64,000 bases of DNA from assembly GCA_008828725.1 (NCBI GenBank), contig MEHQ01003033.1, forward strand, positions 62,001 through 126,000, written 5' to 3'. Positions 20,834-33,700 of the stretch are shown here, piece after piece. Under the pieces are notes generated by a model. It saw only the letters and a program-made list of their open reading frames with translations, was not told where the DNA came from and searched no databases. The translations under genes and the position numbers were made by a program. How positions within the stretch are numbered: position 1 is the first letter of the stretch; the number at the start of each line of letters is the position of its first letter. Origin of the DNA: Saccharina japonica (Eukaryota > Sar > Phaeophyceae > Laminariales > Laminariaceae).

Positions 20834-23800
20834 CTGTTAACGACACAATTTTGAGTTTTTTTTTTTTGCCACAAGCGCAGCTCGAAAACGTCAGTCATAC
20901 GTATACGTGTAGCAGTTTCGGCAGTGTTTTGAAATCATGGGCTCTATTTCCATAGTATTTTGGCAGTTTTGGCAGCTTGTATACGTACAGGTTTGAAAGA
21001 TCACCCGTTTCGTTTTACACAGTAACGAGAACAACGCGAATGACGGAACACCAACAGCAACAACAACAAAATGACAACGGCACCAAGACCAATAATGGAA
21101 TCCCCACAGCGACAACGCCGCTAAAAATGGAACACCCATAGCAAGAAAGAGCAATGGTTGCAAGGTAAGACGCCCTCACCTGTCCGTGCTGTTTGCCGTC
21201 CTGCCATTGGCCGACGTGCCTCCGCCCGTCTGACCAGGAGTACGTGCCCTGCAGCAGTTGGTTGATAAAAAATAAACGAGTCAGCTGTTAATGTTGATAG
21301 GTCAGCTACACGGTTGGTACAAACAAGCGAAGCAGACCAGCAAATAAGTTAGTATTATTTAGTCAGACGGGCATCGTCGTGTCAAAAGTATGCGTGCATC
21401 ACCGTTTTTTACTACTTTCGCCTTATCGGCCATACACATGTACCCGCCAGTTGTCTGGCCTTCGATGGTTGAAAGCATAGGGAGATAGATGGTCATTCCA
21501 GCGGGAAAAAAAAGCGATACCCAGGGTATATATAGTAAATTGAACTATTTTCGGGCTTTTGGGGATTTCGGAGAGGTGACGACAAAACACACAAAAAACA
21601 GATACGTGTAAAATAAAAATACTACTCGTATACCAACTTTGATTTTATGCCGGTATCGGTAGTAATTACCAGGTACGATCTATGATACCGCTCCCTCCGG
21701 AAATGTAAATACAATTTGATACTCATAGATAACCAACACCCAAAACATCCACAAAACTATTTTTTACTAAATATGCTAACCTGTCCATTCTTCTTGTCGT
21801 CCTTGTACTCCCCCTCGTACATCCCATCCGCGCCACACCAAACCGCTTTTCCGTGCCGGGAACCGAAGCGCCACTCCCCGTCATAAATACCGCCTCCCGG
21901 GTAAGTTCGAACTCCCTGTGACACACCCGCCGGCAATCGATTATAGGGCAGGGTTGGGGGTGGGGTGGGTGGGCAGCAGGACCAAGGGAGGAGTGTGAGG
22001 GAAGGGGGGGGGGAGAGACGGTCCGTTCGATTCGATGCCGAAAGGTAAAAGCTTGGCAAGGCAAGGCAAGGCAAGGCAAGGCAAGGCAAGGCAAGGCAAG
22101 ACAAGACAAGGCAAGGCAAGGCAAGGCAAGGCAAGGCGAGGCAAGGCGAGGCAAGGCGAGGCAAGACAAGGCTTGGCTTGGCAAGCAAAGCCGAGGTGTA
22201 GTGAAACAAACTTCCGACGTCTCACGTGTCCGTGCTTCAAGCCGTCCTCCCAGCCTCCGGCGTACGAAGTTCCATCCCCGTACCAGAACGTTCCCTGCTC
22301 AAACAAACGCGCATAGATAGAGAACAACGTACCACGAGGAGGCGGTTAGTGGTGGTGCTGGTAGTGGTGCTTATGGTGGCGATAAAACCCTATAGGGTTA
22401 TTACACTCCAGCTGTGGAGACAAAAACACTTGGCACTAGAGTCAGATTTACAGTTTGAAGCACACTGCTGCTGCTTTACTGGTATCACAAGGGTTGTTGG
22501 TGTTAGTGGTAGCAATGGTGGTGGCGGCGGCGGCGGTGTTGTCAGGCACCGACCATTAATCCACAGGCTTCACAAACGGGGCAAACAACATTTGGCGGGA
22601 CCAGGGCAACCGCCTCGGAAAAAATATGTAACGAGCAACTCCCCTCCCTTGTCCCGTCTCAAAAGCGGGGCAGCGGCCCGCGGCGGTAATTCTGAGTTTA
22701 TTGTGTGTTAAACTGCTTGCATGTATGTAATTCTGAGTTTATTATGTGTTGCGCTGCTTGCGTTGATGTAATTCTGAGTTTATTATGTGTGCGTTGCTTG
22801 TGTATGTGTATACCTGGCCGTGTGCTTTGTTGTCGACCCACTCGCACTGATGAACACGTCCCCCTTCCCAACTGAAGGTCCCCTGTGAAAGCAGGCGTTA
22901 CGGCAACCAAGGGGAACGGGAGACCGAAAGAACCACAAGAGGGAAGGCAGTGAGCGAGTGCAGCGGTATGTAGCGGTACAAGCCGCCCGCCATAATCGGC
23001 ATAAAATGATAATAACCCAATCGATGAGAAACAAAACATGCCAGCACCAACACTTACGACACAAGAGCCGATCGCCCGCCGTCACAAAATGAAGCTACTA
23101 ACTAAAATAAAATAAAAAACCACTCGTACCCGCGGGAAACAAAACGTTTTCATGTTTGGGCGAGACGATTAAGAATGGCATCAGGGTGTCCACGAGACAG
23201 AAAGACACGTGTGCCGGTCGGTCTAATACTCCAATATTGCTTGTTGCTTCGTATTTGTGTCTACAACAAGAATCTGATGGAGTTGTTTTCGGCACATACA
23301 GACTGGGAGGGGGGTGTGACTCACATAGCCGTTCCTCTTCCCGTTCTTCCAGCTTCCATTGTACTGCTTGCCGTTGGGCCACACCATCGTTCCCTGCCGA
23401 GCGTTGGTTGTTGCCCCGTCATTGTGTCCACCGACAAAAACAGAAAAACAAAACAACACACAACAAAAACGAGAACGTCAAAAGGAAAATGAGAGCGACG
23501 GCCACAAGACCCACAATCTCCTAAAAACGGTAGAGAGGGGCAACACCTGCAAACATCACGAGGCAACTCCTTCGAAGCGCTCAAACTCTCGCTCAAAACC
23601 AATAGTCACCATATATCAGATTGTTTTTTCCCGGCTTTTCATCTCTTAAAACAAAAAACAAAACCGAACAGAACAGTACAGTACAATGGCGGCGCACCTG
23701 CCCATCCGGCACCCCGTCCGTAACCTGGCCCACGTAGTCACCAACGCCGAGGGGTACCCCCGCGTCGAAGCTCATCTCCACCTGTGGCGGCTGCTCCCAT

Positions 23801-26800
23801 GACGCACACACACGAACCGCGAAAAGAAACAGCAACACAACAACATGGGATTATTAGTTATTGGAAAAGGCGCCCGCAAAGAAGAGCGTGCGAGGACGGG
23901 TGAGAGTTGGGGGGAGGAGGAGGCGGGGGGGGGGGGGGGGGGCGGAATGGAGAAGGCGCTCCGGCGTAAGCAAAGCACCGGCAACGCGGGCGTAGAGGGA
24001 ATGTCTCCCCTCGTCTTATCCCGGCTCCGCACCCACCGTTCTTCCGTTCTTCCACCCTTCCACCCCACCCTCACCCCCCAACCTCCATGGCCTATGCGTA
24101 GTCAATGGGCAAAAGACTGACAATCAACAAATGAGTACGCCCTTCCCACCCCCACCCCTAGCCCCACCTCCACCCCTTCCCTCACCTTAGGCTTGCCAGA
24201 AGAGTGTCGCCGCTCGCCCGCCCTCGACGCGTCCGACGAGACATCCCCCGACCTCCTGCCGGTGCCCCTCGTCTCTCCCCCCCCGTCCTCCCTCCCAACG
24301 CTGCCCGACCCCCCCCCGCGCACACCACCACCACCACCTGCACCAATACGGCCACTACTCCTCTCGCGCGACTTTTCACGCGAAGACCTCCGCTCCCTTC
24401 GGCCACCACCGTCGACCCCGCCACTATCCCTCCTCCCCCGATCACCCGCCGGGGCCGGGGCCACCGCAACACGGGTAAGAGTCGGGGCAGGGTCGGGGGC
24501 GCGGCGGGCCAACGAGGAGTTGTCCGCCCGGACAGAGGCTCGGAGCTCACGGATCCCCGCGGCCCCCCCGAGAGACTTGAACACCGGCACCGTCATAGCG
24601 GGCACCGCCATCGCCGGCATCGCTACCCTACCCCCCGCGGCGGACTTGGTGGCGGAAGCAGCGGAGGCAGCCGTGGCATCAGCGGCCTCCTCCTCCTCTC
24701 GTCGACGGTACTCCCTCGAGACGGCCGCTCCCTCCGACTTCCTTCGTCGGTGCTCCCCCTTGGGCTGCTGCTGGTGCTGCGCCGCCTTGCCCTCGGCGGT
24801 GGACGACGATTCGCGGCCGCTCTTCGCTCGTCGCGGCTGATCGAAGTCGTCAAAGTCTGAAAGCTCGTCCTCGCTCCCCTCGTGCCGCCGCCGACTGCGG
24901 CTGCCGCCTGTGCCGTCGTCCGTGCGGCTAGAGCGCGTCGACCTCAGCGAGCGAGACCGGGGCGCCCGCGACGACCCTCCCGAGGACCGGCGGTCGCTGT
25001 GCCCCTCCCTCCCCGCGTCCCTCCCGCGCCCCCTCTCCCCTTCTCCTCCTGCCGCTGCAGACGAACGTTTTTCCCTGGGCATCGACTCCCGCGCCATGGC
25101 GTAGTACTCGTCGAAGGACCCTTTGTCCTCCCCACGACCACCACCAACACTGCTCCTTCGGCCGCTGCTCCTTGAGCCCTCCCCTCCCCCTACCCGCCGA
25201 GACGACTGGCTCCGGGACCTCCCGCTCCTCTGACTTCCCGACGACCCCCCCACCCTTCCGGAAGACCGGCCGCTGCGCGCCGTCGAGCTCGTCGCCGAAT
25301 CGCGGCGAGACTCGGACACCCCGCTCACCCGTCCCCCACCCCCTTCCCCCTCCCGCCTGCTGCCGGAGCTGTCTTTCCTGCTGCTGCCGCCGCCGTTGCC
25401 GTCACCACCGTTACCCGAGGAGGTCGGAGGCGCGGGTGCCCTCCCTCTCGGCGGCGCGCGCACCACCTCCATGACGTCCGCCGCGGTCACTATCCGACTT
25501 CCACCACCGACGGTTCCAGCGCCGAGCATGGAGGAGGAGCACGACCCGCCGCCTCCGCCGCCCCTGGCCGCCGCCCCCTCCGCCTGCTCCACGAGGCTCC
25601 TCCTCTCGCTCGCGCGGCCGTGTCGCGAAGCGTGGGACGCCCTGCTGCTGGCGGCTCCCGCACTAGCCTCGAACGGGGTTCCTCCGACACCGTAGTCGTT
25701 GTCCTCGTCCACGCCAACGCTTCGGTCCCGGCCCTCGTCACGGCCGAGGCTACGGCCGAGGCTGCGCCCGATGCTGCTGCGGCCGCGGCTGCGGCCACGG
25801 CTGCGGCCGCGGCTATCACCGCCGCCATCGCCGCGCCCGGGGGTGTCTTCGACACGCGCCTCTTCCGCGCGTCTCCGGCTCGGGGTCTCTCGCGTGGAGT
25901 GCTGGGGTCGCCCTGGTGTGGCCGTGGTGGCAGCGACGTAAGTAGGAGCGACGGCGGCGGGCGGTGCGGGGGTAGTCGTCGTGTCCTCCGCTCGGTCGCG
26001 AGGGGACGGGGAGAGGCTGGCGGGGGCGGTTCCAGACTGCGCGAGGTCGCTGCCGCCAGCTCGGACACCGCCGCCGGGGGCGTTGGTGCCATCGATGCTG
26101 CTGGTGATGATGCCGCCGCCAGCGCCGGGGGCAAGGCCCGAGGTCGAGGACTTGTCGTGCTGCTTGCCGGTGCTGATGATGCTGATGGTGCTGGTACTGC
26201 TGCCCTTGCTGCTCCTGCTGCTCGCGCTCCGGTTGTTGCCTCCCCCCCCGAAGCTGATGCTCATGATGCCGCCGGAGGAGGTGGTCGTGGTGGTGGTCGT
26301 AGTACCGTTGACAGTGTTGCCGCTGGTCGTGATAGTACCGTTGGTGTTGCTGTTGTCGTTGGTGGCGCTACTGCCGTTCGTCGCGAAGCTACCGTTAGTG
26401 CTGGTTTTACCGTTGCCGCGTTTCTTGTCAACGGTAGTCTTGTTCGTCGCGTCCGAGCGGGCGTCGGAATCGTCGCGACTGACGTCGCTCCGGCTCCGCA
26501 GGGGGTTCAGAGAGTCGGAGGAAGCGTTGGTGTTGTCGCTGCTCCTGCGCCGTGTCACCGAGTGCAAGACCCGGGAGGGGGCCCACTGTCCTATCCTACC
26601 CGCGGCGCCTCCGAACAGGCCCCTCGACTTCGTCCGCTGCTGCTGCTGCTGCTTCTGCAGCAGCTTCTGCTGCTCCTGCTGCTTGACCTGCTCCAGCTGC
26701 TTCTGCTCCTGGAGCTTCTGCTCCTGAACTTTTTGCTTCTGCAGCTCTTGCTGCCGCTGCTGCTCCTGCTTCTGAAGCTGCCGTTCCTCCTTCGCCCTCT

Positions 26801-27687
26801 CCATCTCCCGGTGCTGCTGCAGCCGCTGCTCCTTCAGCGTCTCGATTTTCTGCTGTTGCTGCCGCTGCTGCTGCTGCTCCTGCTCGGACAACGCCGAGAA
26901 CCCGCGGATGCTGCGAGTACTCCTGTGCCTCCCCCCAGTCTCCCCTCGCTGAGGCCCACTGGCATCACTCGCGATCGCACTGTCAACCCCTCTGTCAGAT
27001 ACACCGCCAGATTCCGACTCCGTAAGCGTCTCCCCCAGGGTGGACCCTGTCCCCTGCCTCTCACTGTCGCTACCCCCCCCTCCCATCAGTCCTCCCTGAG
27101 CTGTCGGCTTTTTGGTCCGGTCGACCGCCATAGAGAACTCCCTGAGCTCGCGCATTTCCCTCATCGCGGCAGCAGCGGAGGCGGACGAAATGGGGGTAGA
27201 GGCGGCGACAGCGGTGTTTTTGGCGACGGCCTGCTTGGTCCTCGACTCCGGAGCCATGGGGGGAAACCCGCCAGAGACTCGCCCGGCCTCCTTCCTTCGC
27301 TGCTGCTGCTGCTGCTGGGACTGGTGGTGGTGGGAGTTGTTGGCGGGGGGGGGGGCGAGGGCGGTCGGGGGAGGGGGGACGCCATGTTCGGGCAGGCCTA
27401 GGCTGTTGCCGGAGAGGCTTGTGTCCGCCGCGGTGCTGGTCTGGCCGGAACCCTCGCTGCGCGTCACTTCTAGCTCCGAGCCCTCGAGCGCGTTGGCTCC
27501 CTCAGAGGAGTTGATGCGGTGGTGCCCGCTATGGGAGCGGCTTGGTGCGTCCTGTTTTGTTGTGCGACACAAGAACAACAAAAAACGTAAAAACGGCGAC
27601 CACAACAAGAAAAAAACATCAGCAACAACAACGATAAAAACACCAGCATCACCAGAAACGACGGCAACAACAACCATTACAACGATC

Positions 27688-27720
<33 letters not shown>

Positions 27721-30700
27721 TTACCACAAACGATAACAACGATTGCAACGACAACACCAACAACAATAACAGCTACAGCTTCAAACATGCAACTCTGAGG
27801 TGTCCCCATTAGGCTACATACCCGATAAATCTGAACGACTCCACTGTTAACGCGCTAACGTGTCAGTTAACGCACACTCCGTGGGCATGCATATGGCATA
27901 TGTGGCTATGCTCACCTTCGTCGGGTTCCCCTCTCTCCACTCTCCGGCCCAAACCCGTCCGTCCTTCCAAGTGTACTTGCCCTGCACGAAGCAGTTACAC
28001 AAGCAGAGCGCGCGGGGGAGGGGGGGGGACGAAACTATTCAGCCCCAGGGTTGACGGCGAAAAAACTGAAATAAAAACGTTTCCATGGGTTTCATCAGTC
28101 GTGAGATGTCAGTCTTGGTTCATGAGATATGAATGATCAGTCATGAGTTATTAGCCATGAGTTACGTAGTCATGAGGAATCAACCAGTCATGGGTTGTAT
28201 CAGTCGCGATATATCAGTCATGACTTATCAGCCGTGAGTTGTTGTCCATAACTTATCAAGCCATGAGTTATCAGCCATAAGGTATTCATATTGGCCATGG
28301 TTATCAGTCATGAGTTATCAACCAGGAGTTTATCATCAGTCTCGAGCCATCAGGGGGAAGCGCCGTGCACGAAAACAAAACGCCCCTCGTATATGTATAC
28401 ATCGTACGTACTACTCACCGTCCAGGCCTTTACCGGCAACTCTTTCTCGTACATTTCGTTGGGCACAACAAGTAGCACGTACGTACGAGTACATGCTCGT
28501 GTAAGGTTTCCTCTTCTACCGATAGCGCCCCCGTCAAATCTTCATCTTTACAACATTCCTATTCGACCGATGTCAAGTGTTGAAACTGTTGAAACACCGA
28601 CGCAAAACTTAACATGGTAAAAAATCATATGTACGAGTAGCTGAAGAAAAAAAAAAACAAGCACACTCACTACATGCATTTATTTATACCACATCTTGTT
28701 TGACAACGTTCGCCAAGAACATTTCTGGTAGTTTCTTCCACCTACTCTTCCCGAATATTTGACAATTTACAACTATTTCGCCGTCGGAACCGTCCTATTT
28801 GTAGTTTGATATTTAGCGCTCACCACCAGGGTTGTTGTATTATGATGCCAGGTATTATACCACCCAGGGCCGAACCATAAGGACCGTTGGTGAAGAAAGA
28901 GGATTCAATCGTAGCTAACGACCGTTATAATTCCGTCCAGACTCAAAAACTCTACGAGTAGTCTAAAACTGTAACATATACCAGGGTACCAGGTATGATA
29001 CCAGTACCTGGTATATCCGTATCTTGACAAGTTGACAAAATAAATCGGCATCTTACGGTAGAGCAAAACAAAACTTGGAAAAAAAAAATCCGAACAACTT
29101 GTCTCGCAAACAAGGGTGCAACTGAAAACGGGCGTTCTATCGCTATTCCAAGTACAAAACAAAACAGAAATGATACAAACGTATGCCAGTACGAGCATTA
29201 TCACGAGCACAGGCGCCAGCTGACTCGGCCGGCGAAGCAGAAAACATGCATATATTCGGAAATATAAGCCAGTACGAGAAAAATGCCAGCAGAGGCACAC
29301 AGCTGACTCGTGATCCGGTCAACCGGCCCGCAAGTTGTGTTTCCAACGTTATCATTAGCGCTGTGGACGTTACTCGTGTGCGTTTGGTGGGGCAACTCAA
29401 AACATATGTGATACCGGGTGGGGTTAACGCGGCTGAAACGCTGCTGGAGGGAGGAAGGAAGTAGGTATGGCACGGGAGTATCCGAGTATGCTGCTGTCCT
29501 CTTTCGGCGTTGTCGGCAAGTATCCGAAAAATGTGTTCCTATCGACCTGCTCTATTGCTTTACACCAGTATCTCTACACGGGAATCACGTACTACAACGC
29601 GAACGGTACGTGAAGCACCACCACCGCTAATACTAACACCAATGCCTGTAGCAACACAAAAACCAATACCAATCGCACGAAACACTTACACAAACATGAA
29701 ATAAAAACATTATTTTAATACTACTACAAAGTATCACCACCCATGCCTATAAGACAAATAACAACACCAGCACCAACACAAGAACATACTTCGTACAAAA
29801 GCACGAGAATACCAACACCAACACAAGCATCGATACCAACACCAACATCAACACGGAAATGAATTTCAACAACTGCTGTAATGTTACCCACACCAGCACA
29901 ACAAATAACGCCAACATCATCAACACAGATCTCCACGCCAACCAGGCCTCCACACCAACTAGACATCTACACCAACCAACACCAATACCAATACCAACAT
30001 CAACACGCCAACCACTCTCCAAAGAACTCCCTTTGGGACAGGCCCCTTGACAAGCGACCAAAACAATGAAATATTTCAAACATTGGGTGTTATGCAACCG
30101 TTAACGGGGCAGCGTGAGCAGCGCCCAGCAATACGCGGAGCATCATGTTCCGCCCGTACCGTACGACTCCCTGCATGGTGACTCGGACACTACCGCTGTG
30201 ATCTCTATCACCCCCCTAATCACGCAGTGGTCTTTGTTGCAATCACCACTTCTTATCGTGCACCACTCTGTCCCGAAATATAATAATCGTTTACATGTAA
30301 TACTAATGTAAAAATTGTGTTTATGTTTCGGAACAGAGTGGTCGTCTCCCCTCTCAAGTCACTGAGGGTCAATGTCTTTACTGAGGGTCAATGTCTTCTC
30401 CTCGTCCTACCCCCATTACTCCTCCGCATATTTTTTCCTCGCCACTCCCCCTCTCCCTCTTACTTTTACCCGCCCCCCACTCTCCGTCCTGGTATTGCAG
30501 GAATGCGAAGGTCTAAAGCAATACACCTACGGTCATGCATGATTATGAGTACACCCCCCCTGCTCCGTCTCGAAAGGGACGCGTGGTAAATGGTCAAATC
30601 ATTAAGGCAAGCAACAAATGAGTTATAACCCCCCCAGCCCCGTTCCCTCTCCCCTCTATACTCTGCGATCTCTCACCCATCCGTGTCTCTTGTCATCCAC

Positions 30701-33700
30701 CCACGAGCCAACGTACGAGCTTCCGTCCGGGTAGTCCCTTGTTCCTTCCCCGTGCCGAAGGCCGAACAGCCAGTCGCCGCTGTAAGTCTTGCCGTCGGGG
30801 TGGGTGAATATGCCCTGCACAAGTTTTCACGCCACGTAAGTAGTGGAAATATATGCAGGTGCTCAGGAGTCGCCACGTCATGACTCTGCTGGGACTACAG
30901 TACGGTCAACATATGACAATTGCACACTTAAAACTGCTGTATAGCATTACAATCCACTTTATAATAACTCTATCCTCTACCCACAATTATGAACATGAAT
31001 CATAAACAAAACACACTTGAAACGTTCACAACATCCAACGAACACAAAAGGAAATAACTGCGAGCAATGACGAGCTAAGACAATCCAAAACAGACACCAC
31101 AACAGAATCCAAAACAACTCAAAACAAGAAAAAATAAATCACCTTCCCGCTCTTCTTCCCCTTGTGTAGGTGACCCTCGTACGATTCTCCGCGCGGGGAA
31201 GTCCACTTGCCCTGCAATCACCAAAAAACAAACCCGAAAACGGAGGACGGGGGGAAAAAATCGCGTCAGTAACGGAACAGAAAAGGAAAAAACACTTTCG
31301 ATGCAATCCAAAGGCCGCCAAAAGTCAAGTCGAAGGGCAGCCATTCACACGTCGAAGCGCAGCCACTACAGGCCACAGAGCGGCCACTACAAGTCCAATT
31401 ACCAGCCGCTACAAATCTACCAATAGTAGGGCAGCCACTACAAAAAAATATGGGGCAGCCACTACAAAAAATATCGGGCAGCCGCTGCAAAACTATTGTT
31501 GGTGCAGCCTACTACAAGCCTAGGGCACGCGGTCGTCCTTTTAAGGAGGCGGTCTTGAGGACGAGTCGACGGATCCGATGTTCAACAGATCGATGGTCCC
31601 CCCCCCCCCTGTCCGTGTCTCACCAGGCCGTGCGGCCTTCCATCCTTCCACTGCCCGTCGAAAGTCCTCCCGTCGGTCCACATGTGCCAGCCCTGTCCAA
31701 ATTAAGTGGCGGTTACATAGTGACGGTTACGTTGTGACGGCTACATTGTTGCGGTTATACGTTGTGACGGTTACGTTGTGATGCGGTTATACGCTGTGAC
31801 GGTTACGTTGTGACGGTTACGTTGTGATGCGGTTATACATTGTGACGGTTACATTGGACGCGTGCTACCATGATGCGGTTATACGTTGTGACGGTTACGT
31901 TGTGACGGTGACGTTGTGATGCGGTTATACATTGTGACGGTTACATTGAACGCGTGCTACCAAAAATGTCAGCAGACAAGTCAAGCAAGGCAAACCCCGC
32001 GCTGTCAAGGGTGTATATACGTAGGGCCGAGTGTTCCACACTCAAAACACCTATTTTTACGGCAGTTACATCGTTACGCTTAAAAAAGCAACTCGGTTCG
32101 ACACACGGCGGGGCAGCGTCATTGGGCACGTGTGGGTGAACGAAAAAAATGGACCAATCAGATTCTCAGATGCTCTAAGACCCGTACCTCGCCGTCTCGC
32201 TTTCCCATCTTCCACCGTCCTCTGTAACGCTTTCCCCTGGGCCAGAGCATCTCCCCCTGCGGCGGCCAAGGAGAAGGAGGCATGTTGAGCGGGGAGCGGG
32301 GTTGGTTCGCTAACGCCGTCAATAGACTCCGTATCTTCAACTACGCTAGCCTATCCTCAGATTGACACATTCACGTTGGTATTAATAGTAAAAGTATCCT
32401 GCCTATTGAAAATGAAAAACAGCAGTTAAAAGGTACGTCGTGTATACCAAGTATGATATATATAGTTGCCCCTGAACCTTTGCTATTAATATGAATAATA
32501 GATTCCAACGTCAACATGGTCCATCCTAATCAAGGTACCAGACAAATAAAAATCAGCAGCTGCCTCACGATCCTTGGTTCAACGACGTCAACGAGGCAAG
32601 AAAAGCTGGTGTTGGGCTTCTTCCCAATCTTTGGTTCAACCTTGCGACTGAGAGGCAAGCAAGCTCATGAATGCTGAACCGCGATCTTTGGTTCAACATT
32701 GCCGCATAGAGAGGCAAGCAGGCTAATTGTGCTGCAAGCTGTAGGATGCCATCCATGCTGACGACTGACAGATGAGAGAGAGTGCTGATAGTACTGAAAT
32801 TGATGATGGACGATTCACGGTGATTGACATGTCCGTTGGTAGTATTATATGTATACTACAGTAGCATAGTCGGTCCCATATATATAATAATCATACAATA
32901 GTTACGACTGCTGTAGTTCTAACGATATTATGAAACGTTGCCTTATTACGCTGTTGTTGGGCCTTTGTTTTTCTATGTATACAGCAGTAGATTATGCCCA
33001 CGAACAAGAAAGAACCCATCAAAAACGTAAAGCTCACATATTGGGGGACGATACTACAAAATATTTTTGGATTACAAAACCGTGTCCAGCGGCGAACGCG
33101 ACGCTAGATCCTATACTTCGAAGTATATATATACAAGATATACAGCAGCAGTGGTCTGGTCTCTATATAGCGCCGGTCGAGTAGTGCCGGGTGTCGTATA
33201 TAGTGCCGGTGGAATCGAAAGGCACCAGATGGGATAAACCAGTGTGGCGCCTCCCAGGTGGTCTAGCAGGTAATCACGAAGAATGCCAAGGTTGAAGCCA
33301 GGGGCCAGGGGTTCGAGTCTCCGTGTGGAGACTTTTGTGCTCAAATGACACCAACTGCTGTCGAGGGCGCCTATATAAAGCGTGGGTAGGCACAGTTCGA
33401 CGAGAGTCGACAAGGGAAGAAAGCGCTGATATCTTCTCGCGATAAAAACGCAAGGCACGTGTGCCGTACGTAGTGTGGAGGGAGGAGAAGAAAGAGTCTA
33501 CTTCGTGACCCCGGATCTGAGTTACGACTACGAGTACGAAAGAGAAAAGAAAGGCGAAGATAATTAATGGGATGAATAAAAAAATAACAAATAAAAGTTT
33601 GTGGAGTAGTGCCGGTTGCCGGTACGTTTAGTGCCGGATTGTTGTCTGGCGCATACCGCCACTATATTCGTAGGGACCACTACTGCTGCACCGAATAGCC

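Noticed and set aside
21723..22327. Three long - strand frames with LALPCLALP repeats
   Set aside because: They run through the GGCAA microsatellite in an intron. Only the MORN parts at 21,781-21,915 and 22,226-22,294 are real exons.
25620..27401. 593-codon frame on the + strand
   Set aside because: It is the antisense shadow of the giant MORN exon. Its Leu/Ala-rich sequence comes from CTG-type and GC-rich codons of the real exon.
28400..28490. Possible MORN exon reading PNEMYEKELPVKAWT before a GTGAGT donor
   Set aside because: No acceptor gives a phase-0 exon of the right length, and the second module has no exon at the matching place.
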